A stretch of DNA of 64,000 bases, taken from NCBI GenBank assembly GCA_964598495.1, contig CAZRBY010000001.1:1-64000 (forward strand). The letters are read 5' to 3'. Positions within the stretch are counted from its first letter, which is position 1, and each line of letters opens with the position of its first letter. Made by a program: the position numbers and the translations under genes. The stretch is from Cacconaster sp964598495 (GTDB lineage Bacteria > Bacteroidota > Bacteroidia > Bacteroidales > UBA932). This document shows positions 7,456 to 15,860 of this stretch, piece after piece. The notes beneath the pieces were generated by a model that had not been told where the DNA came from, ran no database searches, and saw only the letters and a list, made by a program, of their open reading frames with translations.

Positions 7456-8755
7456 ATACTCCCGCGAACAGCATCACGCCGGAGGACTTTTCAACTATGG
7501 CATACACGAAGGGATGGTCGGCAAAGAATTCAATCGCCTTATCAGGTTGACCGGGTATTGAGGTCACTCCAATCATCACCGCTGTAACTGCTGCAGCCTC
7601 TGTACCCCATTCAGTTACATTTATACGAGCCTTTTGAAGAACCGACTCGATAAAGAAATTATTTATGCCGGAATGAGAAAGCAATTTGTCAAATTGGGCC
7701 TTATTAGGTATAAAAGCACGACGAATGCCTAATGCTTGTAACATCTCATTGAGGTTGTATTTATCCTCTATCTCAAACCTGGGGAACCGAAGCTGTACAA
7801 GGGCATCATTCGACATTGATGATAAGGCCTCCGACCAACTCTTCTGAGTGAGGGATGAGAGCAGGCTCTCTACACCATTACCGCCCTTTATGTCGGGCAA
7901 AATGACATACATGGCAAACTTACCGTGTGCATAAGGAAGTTCCACGATACTATTTTTCCCAATCTTCCCATAACGGAAATTCCTGGAAGCAACCATATAA
8001 TCGACCTTTCTTGTTCCTCCTCCATCCAGGTAGAAGGGTCTGGATTTCTCAATATCGTCACTGTTAAACATAGGTTTTCCTGACTCTTCGCTCCATTTTG
8101 CCTTGAAATAAAGTGCATTCAGTATTGCAGCGGCAAAATTATCGCTAATATCACTCTCTTCGAGAAAAGGATAGATAAATCCGTTGGTGCTGCGATGTGC
8201 CCATTCGTTGATTCGGTCAACAACAATCTTAGGATTTGTAGCATCCACATACTCCACGGGTGCATAGTAAACCTTTTCTGCTATATTGCGAAAAGCATCC
8301 TGAACACGGAATTCTTTATTTACAATCACCGCATCAGTCAATTTTACTTCAACAGAATCATCGAGAGCAGGCAACTGATTAAGCAAAAGGTTACAATACT
8401 CATTCAGGGCATCTTGATCTTCTCCATAGCCCAATGTGCTGATAATCTCCGAAGCTGTCTCACCGCTTGCACCGTTTGCGGTAATGGCAAGGGCATACTG
8501 CAAACTGAGCGGAGAATAGATGACGCTAGCTTTTTCCTGCTGGTAAAGGAGCTTTAAACTATTTATCGCAAAAGCATTGCCGGCACCGACATAGCCTTTT
8601 TGCTCTTCACTCAATGTCACTTTGGTTATAGGATCTTTCGGAGAGGGAGAAACAATATCAATGGGGTCTTTTACCTGCGGAACATCTTTTTTTTCACATG
8701 CTGCCAGACTAAGAGCAGCAATAAAGAGAACTAATAAAATTTTTACTCGTTTCAT
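7442..8755 (-). CDS. Serpin-family serine protease inhibitor, lipoprotein
   Basis: 437 residues with a lipoprotein signal (MKRVKILLVLFIAALSLAAC) and a proline/aspartate-rich linker before the serpin fold. Serpin landmarks are VIYSPLSLQYALAITANGA (helix B), ILNALYFKAKW (strand s3A), the reactive-centre hinge GTEAAAVTAV and the C-terminal HPFVYAIVEK...GVMLFAGVY. The alanine-rich hinge (EAAAVTA) indicates an inhibitory serpin. Surface serpins of commensal Bacteroidota are thought to guard against host or microbial serine proteases. The last codons and stop lie inside heptamer array A. Confidence 0.93.
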   Translation of the reverse strand: MKRVKILLVLFIAALSLAACEKKDVPQVKDPIDIVSPSPKDPITKVTLSEEQKGYVGAGNAFAINSLKLLYQQEKASVIYSPLSLQYALAITANGASGETASEIISTLGYGEDQDALNEYCNLLLNQLPALDDSVEVKLTDAVIVNKEFRVQDAFRNIAEKVYYAPVEYVDATNPKIVVDRINEWAHRSTNGFIYPFLEESDISDNFAAAILNALYFKAKWSEESGKPMFNSDDIEKSRPFYLDGGGTRKVDYMVASRNFRYGKIGKNSIVELPYAHGKFAMYVILPDIKGGNGVESLLSSLTQKSWSEALSSMSNDALVQLRFPRFEIEDKYNLNEMLQALGIRRAFIPNKAQFDKLLSHSGINNFFIESVLQKARINVTEWGTEAAAVTAVMIGVTSIPGQPDKAIEFFADHPFVYAIVEKSSGVMLFAGVYNSL

Positions 8756-8855
8756 AACTTATAGTTTACTGAGATTTTGAAATAAAATAATGTCTGTCTA
8801 ATTACATTTACGCAGCGACTCACCAAATACTTCCATCACTGATTTAAAATAATGA

Positions 8856-8911
8856 CACACCCCGCACCCCGTAACACGCACCAAGTACCACGCAACTCGC
8901 ACCCCGCTCAA
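8856..8911 (-). repeat. Degenerate 7-nt tandem repeat array B
   Basis: Eight in-phase 7-nt units on the + strand: cacaccc, cgcaccc, cgtaaca, cgcacca, agtacca, cgcaact, cgcaccc, cgctcaa. There is no slip. It has the same unit type and orientation as array A, and again it overlaps the stop codon (8908-8910) of a minus-strand gene. Confidence 0.75.
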
Positions 8912-9519
8912 AAAAGTCCGAACAGACGGGCATCGATCCGGTTGGTAATGGAAGCAAAATCCTCCGGCCTGTTTTCAAAATCGAGATTATCGGCATCGAT
9001 GACAAGTACTTCACCAGAATATTCCGATATCCATTTCTCATAGCGCTCATTGAGACCGCCGAGATACTCCAGACTCATGCTCTGCTCATAGTCGCGTCCG
9101 CGTTTCTGAATCCGGCTCACCAAATGAGGAATTGAGGATTTCAGGTAAATAAGCAAGTCGGGGACCTTGATCATCTTGACCATTACCCCGAAAAGGTCCA
9201 TATAGGCATCAAAATCACGCTGAGAAAGATTGCCCATATCCTTGTTGTTGGCCACGAAGACATAGACTCCCTCAAATATGGTTCTATCTTGGATGATGAC
9301 CTTGTCGCTGTTTGCAATCTCCATCAGATCCTTTATTCTCTGGGTGAGAAAATAGACTTCGAGATTGAAAGACCAGCGCGGAATATCCTTGTAATAATCT
9401 TCAAGATAGGGATTGTAGGTGACAGCTTCATATTTGGGCGTCCAGCCGTAATGCTGCGCCAACATTCGGGTAAGAGTGGTCTTACCGCTTCCTATATTTC
9501 CGGCTATACCTATATGCAT
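8908..9519 (-). CDS. Deoxynucleoside kinase (dNK/dGK-dAK family)
   Basis: 203 residues. P-loop GNIGSGKTTL at residues 7-16 and the DRT motif (QDRTIFEGVYVF) typical of bacterial deoxyadenosine/deoxyguanosine kinases. It phosphorylates deoxynucleosides with ATP for dNTP salvage; I cannot call the base preference. It is the last gene of an apparent nrdJ-ispE-dNK operon (30-nt gap to ispE), which puts salvage and de novo dNTP synthesis under one promoter. Confidence 0.88.
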   Translation of the reverse strand: MHIGIAGNIGSGKTTLTRMLAQHYGWTPKYEAVTYNPYLEDYYKDIPRWSFNLEVYFLTQRIKDLMEIANSDKVIIQDRTIFEGVYVFVANNKDMGNLSQRDFDAYMDLFGVMVKMIKVPDLLIYLKSSIPHLVSRIQKRGRDYEQSMSLEYLGGLNERYEKWISEYSGEVLVIDADNLDFENRPEDFASITNRIDARLFGLF

Positions 9520-9549
9520 TGCTCCTGTTTTTGAGACTACAAGATAGCA

Positions 9550-10305
9550 CTATTTTTTGAATAATCCGTAGAGGGTACTTCCGGAACCCGACATTGAGGC
9601 GTATACTGCACCTCTCGCATAAAGAGCCTCTTTTTCTGCCGCAAGGCTTGGATATTTGAGGAAAAGCGACTCCTCGAAATCATTTTTGAGAAGGCCCCAC
9701 CACTCTTCTACAGGCCTTTTGATAATTTCAGAGATAGAAATTTCAGGCTTGCGCGGGGTCACTCCGGCATAAGCTTCTTTTGTGGAGATAAAGATGTCGG
9801 GGTTCACAAGTTCGATACGATAATCATCCGGAAATATTTCCACAGGAGAAAGAATTTCGCCACGACCGGTCGCATACATCGGACGATTGTATATGAAAAA
9901 GGGACAATCACTGCCGAGCGAAGCTGCGTGAGCGGCAAGTACTTCATCGGTAAGTTCAAGAGAAAACATCTTGTTGAGCAGAATCAGTGTACCCGCAGCA
10001 TCGGAAGAACCGCCGCCGAGGCCGGCGCCGACAGGAATTTTTTTGTAGAGATGAATGGCTACCGGCGGTAAGTCGTAAATATCTGCCAGCAGACGATAGG
10101 CCTTTACGCAAAGGTTATCCATAGGATCACCATCTAGCACTATTCCGTAGAGGTGCATTGAAAATTTCTCTGCATAGAGAACTTCAAGGATATCGCAATA
10201 TTCCGAACAGGGCACAAAGAGAGTCTCAATATTGTGAAAACCGTCAGGACGTTTCTCTATAATATTGAGACCCAGATTGATTTTCGCATTCGGAAAAAAT
10301 ATCAT
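9550..10305 (-). CDS. ispE: 4-diphosphocytidyl-2-C-methyl-D-erythritol kinase
   Basis: 251 residues, GHMP kinase fold. N-terminal NAKINLGLNIIEKRPDGFHN and the ATP-binding PVGAGLGGGSSDAAG (91-105) are diagnostic of IspE. It phosphorylates CDP-ME in the MEP pathway of isoprenoid synthesis. The length is slightly below the usual 270-290 residues but the C-terminal MSGSGSTLYGLF motif is present. It lies 24 nt after nrdJ and 30 nt before the deoxynucleoside kinase. Confidence 0.95.
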   Translation of the reverse strand: MIFFPNAKINLGLNIIEKRPDGFHNIETLFVPCSEYCDILEVLYAEKFSMHLYGIVLDGDPMDNLCVKAYRLLADIYDLPPVAIHLYKKIPVGAGLGGGSSDAAGTLILLNKMFSLELTDEVLAAHAASLGSDCPFFIYNRPMYATGRGEILSPVEIFPDDYRIELVNPDIFISTKEAYAGVTPRKPEISISEIIKRPVEEWWGLLKNDFEESLFLKYPSLAAEKEALYARGAVYASMSGSGSTLYGLFKK

Positions 10306-10329
10306 CTTATCTCAGTAAAAGTTCTTTCG

Positions 10330-12849
10330 CTAACTGCACTTCGAATAGCCACATTCCATACATACCAGACAACCCTCTTGATAGACGAGGTTTTTGCTGG
10401 CGCAATTGCCGCATTTCTGGCCTGTCTCATCACGGGTACCGTCGGGAATATAGCGTTTAAGTGCCCTCTCAACGCCATTTTTCCATGTGTTGATGGATTC
10501 GCTGTCAAGCTCGAGTCCCTGAACGAGGTTGAGGATGTCAACGATGGGCATACCGTTGCGTATAACGCCTGATATTAGCTTGGCATAGTTCCAGAACTCT
10601 TTGTTGAACATATGGGAGATACCTCCAAGCACACTCGGATAGCCGAGAGCATCAACGTAGTGGAAATCATATCTGGACTTGCCGCTCTTTAGATCCTTCT
10701 CCTTTACGATCCAACCCTTCTCGATGGATCTGGGGATAACACGGGTATCTTCATCCACGATACCGGTGAAAATCTCGTAAGGCTGTCCGTTGAGTTTCCC
10801 TACAAATGCAATCCATTTCTCAGATCTGTTGCGGAAACGGATGATGTCAGCCTCAAGTGTCTGAGGGCGCTTTTTGGGTTTTAGAACAGGTGTATTGCTC
10901 GTTGCAACAAGAACACCGGAACGGCTGCCTTCACGATAGACGGTCATACCTTTACAACCCGACTTCCAGGCCGTTTTGTAAACTTCGGCAACGGTCTCTT
11001 CAGTTATATCTTCGGGAAGATTGACTGTAACGCTGATGGAATGGTCTACCCATTTCTGAATTTCACCCTGCATCTTTACCTTTGATACCCAGTCAATGTC
11101 ATTGGCCGTTGCCTTGTAGTATGGAGATTTTTTAAGAATCTCCTCCAGTTCATCTTCGTTCATTTCCATCACACGATCTTTTTCATAACCATTGGTTGTC
11201 GCCCAGGTCAGGAACTTGTGGTGGAACACGAAATACTCTTCAAAGCAGTCGCCCATGTCATCGGTATAGGATATTTTGACATTCTTGTCATTAGGATTGA
11301 CTTTTTTGCGACGGAGATAGAATGGCCTGAACACAGGTTCGATACCGGAGGTGGTCTGCGTCATAAGACTTGTAGTGCCGGTTGGTGCGATTGTCAGCAT
11401 GGAAATATTGCGGCGGCCTGTTTTGACCATACGTTGATAAAGATCCGGATCTTCCGTTTTGATGCGGATGATCATAGGGTTGTTGATCTCTTTTGATGCA
11501 TCGTATATGGGGAATGCTCCACGTTCCTCAGCCATTATCACCGATGATCTGTAGGCCTCCACAGCAAGTGTTTTCTGCACCTGAACAGCAAATTCTATAG
11601 CCTCCATTGTGCCGTATGTAAGTCCCAGGGCCGCCAGCATATCTCCTTCAGCTGTAATGCCGAGGCCTGTCCTGCGTCCGCCCAGTGATTTTTTACGGAT
11701 TTTCTCCCAAAGTTCAAACTCGGTCCTCTTGACATAATCATCCTCGGGATCAGCTTTAATTTTGGCCATGATCAGGTCAATTTTTTCCATCTCGAGGTCA
11801 ATAAGGTCATCCATCAGACGCATCGCCATTGCGCAATGCTCCTTGAAGAGAGGAAAATTGAATGTGGCCTTGGAGGTGAATGGATTGTCAACGTAGGAGT
11901 AGAGGTTGATGGCAATCAGACGGCAGGAATCATAGGGACAAAGGGGAATCTCCCCGCATGGATTGGTGCTGACAGTCCTGTAACCTTTATCGGCATAACA
12001 GTCGGCTACGGATTCCCGAAGAATGGTATCCCAGAATAGAACTCCGGGCTCTGCACTTTTCCACGCATTGTGAATGATTTTTTTCCAAAGCGATGAGGCA
12101 TCCGTATCCACGGTTACCTTCGGCTTTTTGCTGTAAACCGGATATTGCTGAGTATAATTGCTGCCCGAAAGAGCTGCACGCATAAAGTCATCATCTACCT
12201 TTACGGATACATTGGCTCCGGTCACCTTACCCTGTTCCATCTTTGCATCGATAAAATTCTCCGCATCGGGATGCTTGATGGAAATTGTGAGCATAAGTGC
12301 GCCTCTGCGGCCATCTTGCGCCACCTCACGGGTAGAGTTGGAATATCTCTCCATGAAAGGAACTACACCTGTCGATGTTAGAGCGCTGTTGAGCACAGCG
12401 CTACCTGTAGGCCTTATATGAGAAAGGTCGTGCCCCACGCCACCTCTGCGTTTCATAAGCTGTACCTGCTCTTCGTCAATCATCATGATGCCGCCATACG
12501 AATCGGCAGGATGCTCGTGACCTATCACAAAGCAATTGGAAAGCGAAGCCACCTGATGGTCATTGCCGATACCGGTCATCGGACCTCCCTGGGGAATGAT
12601 ATACTTGAAATCCTTGAGCAACTCAAAGATCTCCGAAGCTTTCATCGGATTGGGATATTTCTTCTCTATTCTGGCAAACTCCGCCGCCAAACGCTTGTGC
12701 ATATCGGCGGGGGATTTTTCGTAAATATTGCCAAAAGAATCCTTTAGGGCATATTTGTTAACCCATACATTGGCGGCCAATTCGTCGCCCTTGAAATAAA
12801 TCTTACTGGCGGCAAGAGCTTCATCAAAATAGTACTTCATGATTGACAT
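10330..12849 (-). CDS. nrdJ: Adenosylcobalamin-dependent class II ribonucleotide reductase
   Basis: 839 residues. Active-site features of the reductase barrel are SNCFVIG (Cys 106), GGVGHDLSHIRPTGS (136-150), NPCGEIPLC (296-304, with the radical Cys and catalytic Asn/Glu) and PTGTTSLM. The C-terminus is a cysteine-rich zinc-ribbon-like tail (CGNC ... CLVCMECGYSKC). There is no N-terminal ATP cone of class Ia type and no glycyl-radical motif, so class II is secure. It makes dNTP precursors with or without oxygen but needs B12. Translation may start at residue 1 or at Met 4. A structured leader precedes it. Confidence 0.95.
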   Translation of the reverse strand: MSIMKYYFDEALAASKIYFKGDELAANVWVNKYALKDSFGNIYEKSPADMHKRLAAEFARIEKKYPNPMKASEIFELLKDFKYIIPQGGPMTGIGNDHQVASLSNCFVIGHEHPADSYGGIMMIDEEQVQLMKRRGGVGHDLSHIRPTGSAVLNSALTSTGVVPFMERYSNSTREVAQDGRRGALMLTISIKHPDAENFIDAKMEQGKVTGANVSVKVDDDFMRAALSGSNYTQQYPVYSKKPKVTVDTDASSLWKKIIHNAWKSAEPGVLFWDTILRESVADCYADKGYRTVSTNPCGEIPLCPYDSCRLIAINLYSYVDNPFTSKATFNFPLFKEHCAMAMRLMDDLIDLEMEKIDLIMAKIKADPEDDYVKRTEFELWEKIRKKSLGGRRTGLGITAEGDMLAALGLTYGTMEAIEFAVQVQKTLAVEAYRSSVIMAEERGAFPIYDASKEINNPMIIRIKTEDPDLYQRMVKTGRRNISMLTIAPTGTTSLMTQTTSGIEPVFRPFYLRRKKVNPNDKNVKISYTDDMGDCFEEYFVFHHKFLTWATTNGYEKDRVMEMNEDELEEILKKSPYYKATANDIDWVSKVKMQGEIQKWVDHSISVTVNLPEDITEETVAEVYKTAWKSGCKGMTVYREGSRSGVLVATSNTPVLKPKKRPQTLEADIIRFRNRSEKWIAFVGKLNGQPYEIFTGIVDEDTRVIPRSIEKGWIVKEKDLKSGKSRYDFHYVDALGYPSVLGGISHMFNKEFWNYAKLISGVIRNGMPIVDILNLVQGLELDSESINTWKNGVERALKRYIPDGTRDETGQKCGNCASKNLVYQEGCLVCMECGYSKCS

Positions 12850-12871
12850 TTGTAGTAGTTAGGTAAGCTAA

Positions 12872-12975
12872 AAGGGGCCGAAACCCCTTGGGCATTATTC
12901 CGGGGCCAATAATGCCTGTTTACATATGTAAATTCAGGTACGCAAGTTACAGCAAAATGCATAGGCCTTTCCTAT
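12872..12975 (-). ncRNA. Hairpin-rich 5' leader of nrdJ, candidate structured RNA
   Basis: Read on the minus strand, the leader can form four successive hairpins: 12961-12975 (5-bp stem), 12915-12938 (cctg plus a 14-nt self-complementary core, 2-nt bulge), 12891-12899/12908-12916 (9-bp stem, loop GGCCCCGG) and 12872-12877/12884-12889 (AAGGGG/CCCCTT followed by TT). The last resembles a short intrinsic terminator, and the CCCC in the loop of the third could pair with its GGGG arm, an attenuator-like option. The B12-box GCCACTG of cobalamin riboswitches is absent. An nrdJ RNA motif has, as I recall, been described elsewhere; I could not compare it. Confidence 0.45.
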
Positions 12976-12976
12976 A

Positions 12977-13012
12977 ATATCAACATAGTTATCAACAAAG
13001 TTATCAACAATT
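12977..13012. repeat. Three 12-bp direct repeats (DnaA-box-like) between nrdJ and the ThiL-like gene
   Basis: Units atatcaacatag, ttatcaacaaag and ttatcaacaatt follow each other at an exact 12-bp period. Two contain TTATCAACA, one mismatch from the E. coli DnaA box TTATCCACA. The second and third units overlap a minus-strand TAACTTTG (12996-13003) that could be the nrdJ -7 element. They may bind a regulator; whether this is DnaA is not shown. Confidence 0.5.
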
Positions 13013-13064
13013 TTAACAAGACCCTATCTTTCTTACTATTACATTGCTGTTACACTATTTTTTG

Positions 13065-13072
13065 TAATTTTG
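13065..13072 (+). promoter_or_regulatory. -7 promoter element of the ThiL-like gene
   Basis: TAATTTTG fits TAnnTTTG, with a TTG 18 nt upstream. It places the start of transcription about 12 nt before ATG 13091. Confidence 0.6.
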
Positions 13073-13090
13073 TGAAAATTCCTAAATACA

Positions 13091-14101
13091 ATGGGCACAT
13101 CTCGTACTGAAATCTCATCCATCGGCAAAGAAACCTTCATTGATCGTCTTTTCGAAAACACCGGATACATTAACGAACGCACAATAAGGCTCTCTGAAAA
13201 AGGCGAGTGCTGCACTTCTCATAAAATTCTCCTCGAAGGAATCAATTTCGACCTGGTCTATACCCCTTTTAAACATCTCGGATACAAGGCAGCGCTCTGC
13301 GCACTTGGAGAAGTCTACGCTCTTCTGCGCCAGCCGGTCTCACTCTCGCTAAATCTCGGGCTTTCCAGCCGCTTCTGTGCGGAGGATGTAACCGATCTGT
13401 GGTCGGGCTTCGTGGCCGCTGCAAAAGAGCACGCCGTAAAACATCTCTCCCTCGACCTCAACCCTTCGGTAACAGGACTCTGTATCAGCGTATCCTGCGC
13501 CGGTGTTCAAAAAAAGGGCATCATAGCCAAAGTGCCGGCACCCAAAAACATGGATCTGATTTGCCTTTCAGGTAATATTGGTGCCGCATATATGGGACTT
13601 CACGTGCTCCAAAGGGAAAAAGTATCCTTTATCAATGAGGGATCTCAACAGCCCGATCTCTCAAAATACAAACATATCCTGGCCGCCTACCTAAGTCCTG
13701 AAATCAATCCCTCTGTGGTGACAAGATTTGTGAAAGAGGAGCTCTATCCCTCCGCAGGACATTTCCTCACCAGAGGTCTGGGTGCGGCAGTCTTGGATCT
13801 TGTGAAAGATACCGGCTTCGGAGCCAAAATTTACCTCGACAGGATACCTGTCTCCTCACAGAGCCTCGAAATGGCTCAAGAAATAGATATGGATATGGTT
13901 ACCGCCATAATCAATGGAGGAGAGGACTACAAATTCATCTTTACCGTGCCTATTGAGAAGCACGATGTAATCAGAAAGGATTTTCAGGATTATGATGTCA
14001 TAGGACACCTCGCACGTCCCGAAGTGGGCGCGGTGCTGGTAACTCCCGACGGTGCCGAACTCACCATCCGCGCACAGGGCTATGAAGCCTCAAAGGATTA
14101 G
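13091..14101 (+). CDS. AIR synthase / ThiL-like protein
   Basis: 336 residues. The order of motifs follows thiamine-monophosphate kinase and other PurM-like proteins: FDLVYTPFKHLGYKAALCALGEVYAL in place of the ThiL D-P-x-D-x-G-x-K core, and NGGEDYKFIFTVP near residue 280, which matches the GGEDYELLFTV of ThiL. The N-terminal metal-binding Asp residues are degenerate, so ATP-dependent thiamine phosphate phosphorylation is plausible but not secure. It converges on sufD and their ends overlap by 4 nt (14098-14101). Confidence 0.7.
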   Translation: MGTSRTEISSIGKETFIDRLFENTGYINERTIRLSEKGECCTSHKILLEGINFDLVYTPFKHLGYKAALCALGEVYALLRQPVSLSLNLGLSSRFCAEDVTDLWSGFVAAAKEHAVKHLSLDLNPSVTGLCISVSCAGVQKKGIIAKVPAPKNMDLICLSGNIGAAYMGLHVLQREKVSFINEGSQQPDLSKYKHILAAYLSPEINPSVVTRFVKEELYPSAGHFLTRGLGAAVLDLVKDTGFGAKIYLDRIPVSSQSLEMAQEIDMDMVTAIINGGEDYKFIFTVPIEKHDVIRKDFQDYDVIGHLARPEVGAVLVTPDGAELTIRAQGYEASKD

Positions 14102-15099
14102 CAGCAGTTTCTTATACAGTTGCTGCAATGTGAGAATTCACCGCGAAGGCGTCTTTCCACCAAACTGAGCATCCTTTCGCGGAGTTCCGTATTGGAAATT
14201 TTCTCCAGCACTTCGTATGCAAATGCCTTCTGCTGAAGGATACGGGCTTCCGCCGCGGGTATGCCTCTCGTGCGCATATAGAAGAGTTCATCTTCATTTA
14301 GGCGGCCGATGGTTGCTCCATGGCTGCATTTCACATCATCAGCATATATTTCAAGCTGGGGGCTGGTATATGCCTTCGCCATGTCGGAGATAAGCAGATT
14401 GTGGTTGGCCTGATAGGCTTCTGTCTTCTGAGCATCCGGTGCAACATTGATGCGGCCGTAGAAGCGGGCCACACCTTCATCATCAAGTATGCCCTTGAAG
14501 AGTTGGTTACTGTTACATTCGGGAACAAGGTGATTGACGTGGATATTGTTATCCATCAGCTGCTTGGAGTCGGTAAGATAGAGTCCTGCAAGGTCGCATT
14601 GCGCATGCCTTTCATTGAGGTTGAGAAGTATATCGTTGCGTATGACTCCTCCATGGAGTGATAGGAACACCATTTTCAGGGAGGCTCCAAAGGATAGATT
14701 GACCTCAAATGAGGTGCTGTGTTCCGCATTATTGTGCTCGTTCTGCATAATGTAAAACTCTGCGGACGCATCTCTTTCCAATGTTATGGAGACCTGCTCC
14801 GTAGTTCTGAACTTGTCCGGCGAAAAAGTGTGGGAACATTGGACTATCCTGCCGGAGGAGCCTTTTCCGAAATGAAAATCCTGTCGAGAGGAGAGGTGCT
14901 CTTTGTAGGATTTGTGGCGCACGGAGATGATCTGAAGCATCTCTTTCATCACCTCACCCTCTTCGAGCCGAAGGGAGAAGGGAGTTTTGCCTCCCTGTAC
15001 CTTTCCGTTGATAATAAAGAGCTGTCGTGTCTCTTTTAAAGGCACTTTACATCTGAATTCGCCGGTAAAAGCGGGTGCGTATATGTAGTTCTGTTTCAT
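14098..15099 (-). CDS. sufD: Fe-S cluster assembly protein SufD
   Basis: 333 residues with the SufB/D beta-helix core, including DNNIHVNHLVPECNSNQLFKGIL, DDVKCSHGATIGRLNEDELFYM and the C-terminal AFAYEVLEKI helix. It is the partner of SufB in the SufBCD scaffold. Shorter than E. coli SufD but typical for Bacteroidota. Last gene of sufB-pnuC-sufC-sufD, 2 nt after sufC. Confidence 0.95.
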   Translation of the reverse strand: MKQNYIYAPAFTGEFRCKVPLKETRQLFIINGKVQGGKTPFSLRLEEGEVMKEMLQIISVRHKSYKEHLSSRQDFHFGKGSSGRIVQCSHTFSPDKFRTTEQVSITLERDASAEFYIMQNEHNNAEHSTSFEVNLSFGASLKMVFLSLHGGVIRNDILLNLNERHAQCDLAGLYLTDSKQLMDNNIHVNHLVPECNSNQLFKGILDDEGVARFYGRINVAPDAQKTEAYQANHNLLISDMAKAYTSPQLEIYADDVKCSHGATIGRLNEDELFYMRTRGIPAAEARILQQKAFAYEVLEKISNTELRERMLSLVERRLRGEFSHCSNCIRNCC

Positions 15100-15101
15100 T
15101 T

Positions 15102-15860
15102 TCAGTTTATCAGCCAGTCGTAACCCCTTTGTTCGATTTCCTGCGCAAGTTCGCGGCCTGCACTTTTGATGATACGTCCCTTATAAATGACATGAATGTA
15201 GTCGGGCACGATGTAGTCAAGCAGACGCTGGTAGTGTGTGATTACGATAGTTGCATTTTGAGGAGTTTTGAGGCGGTTAATCCCACCAGCAACTACACGA
15301 AGCGCATCTACGTCCAGTCCGGAATCCGTCTCATCGAGGATTGCGAGTTTCGGCTCAAGCATTGCCATGTGGAAGATTTCATTACGCTTCTTCTCCCCTC
15401 CGGAAAATCCTACGTTGACGCCTCTGGAGGTAAAACTGCTGTCCATTTCTACATAAGCCATCCTCTCGCGCATCAATTTAAGAAACTGTGCGGCACTCAG
15501 TTCAGGAAGTTCCTTCCGTTTGCGGTGCTCGTTTATTGCTGTCTTTATGAAATTGACATTTGTCACTCCGGGGATTTCTATCGGATATTGGAAACCAAGG
15601 AAAATGCCCGCCCAAGAGCGTTCTTCAGGAGAGAGTTTGAGCAGATCTTCACCCTCGAAGAGGATCTCTCCTTCGGTCACTTTATAATTTTCCTTGCCCG
15701 CAAGCACTGCAGAAAGAGTGCTCTTACCGGAGCCGTTTGGACCCATAATGGCATGCACTTCTCCCGGCCTTACCTCAAGGTTCACACCTGTGAGGATTTC
15801 ACGATCATTGATAGAGGCTTTGAGTCCCTTTATTTTTAGCATAATGTTGTCGCTGTTCAT
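15102..15860 (-). CDS. sufC: Fe-S cluster assembly ATPase SufC
   Basis: 252 residues. ABC ATPase with Walker A GPNGSGKST, signature FSGGEKKRNEI and Walker B LAILDETDSGLD. The ETDSGLD variant is the SufC hallmark. It powers the SufBCD scaffold in Fe-S cluster assembly. Its start overlaps the end of pnuC by 4 nt. Confidence 0.97.
   Translation of the reverse strand: MNSDNIMLKIKGLKASINDREILTGVNLEVRPGEVHAIMGPNGSGKSTLSAVLAGKENYKVTEGEILFEGEDLLKLSPEERSWAGIFLGFQYPIEIPGVTNVNFIKTAINEHRKRKELPELSAAQFLKLMRERMAYVEMDSSFTSRGVNVGFSGGEKKRNEIFHMAMLEPKLAILDETDSGLDVDALRVVAGGINRLKTPQNATIVITHYQRLLDYIVPDYIHVIYKGRIIKSAGRELAQEIEQRGYDWLIN

Noticed and set aside
12872..12975. Cobalamin riboswitch upstream of nrdJ
   Set aside because: The B12 box (GCCACTG) and the other conserved segments are missing.
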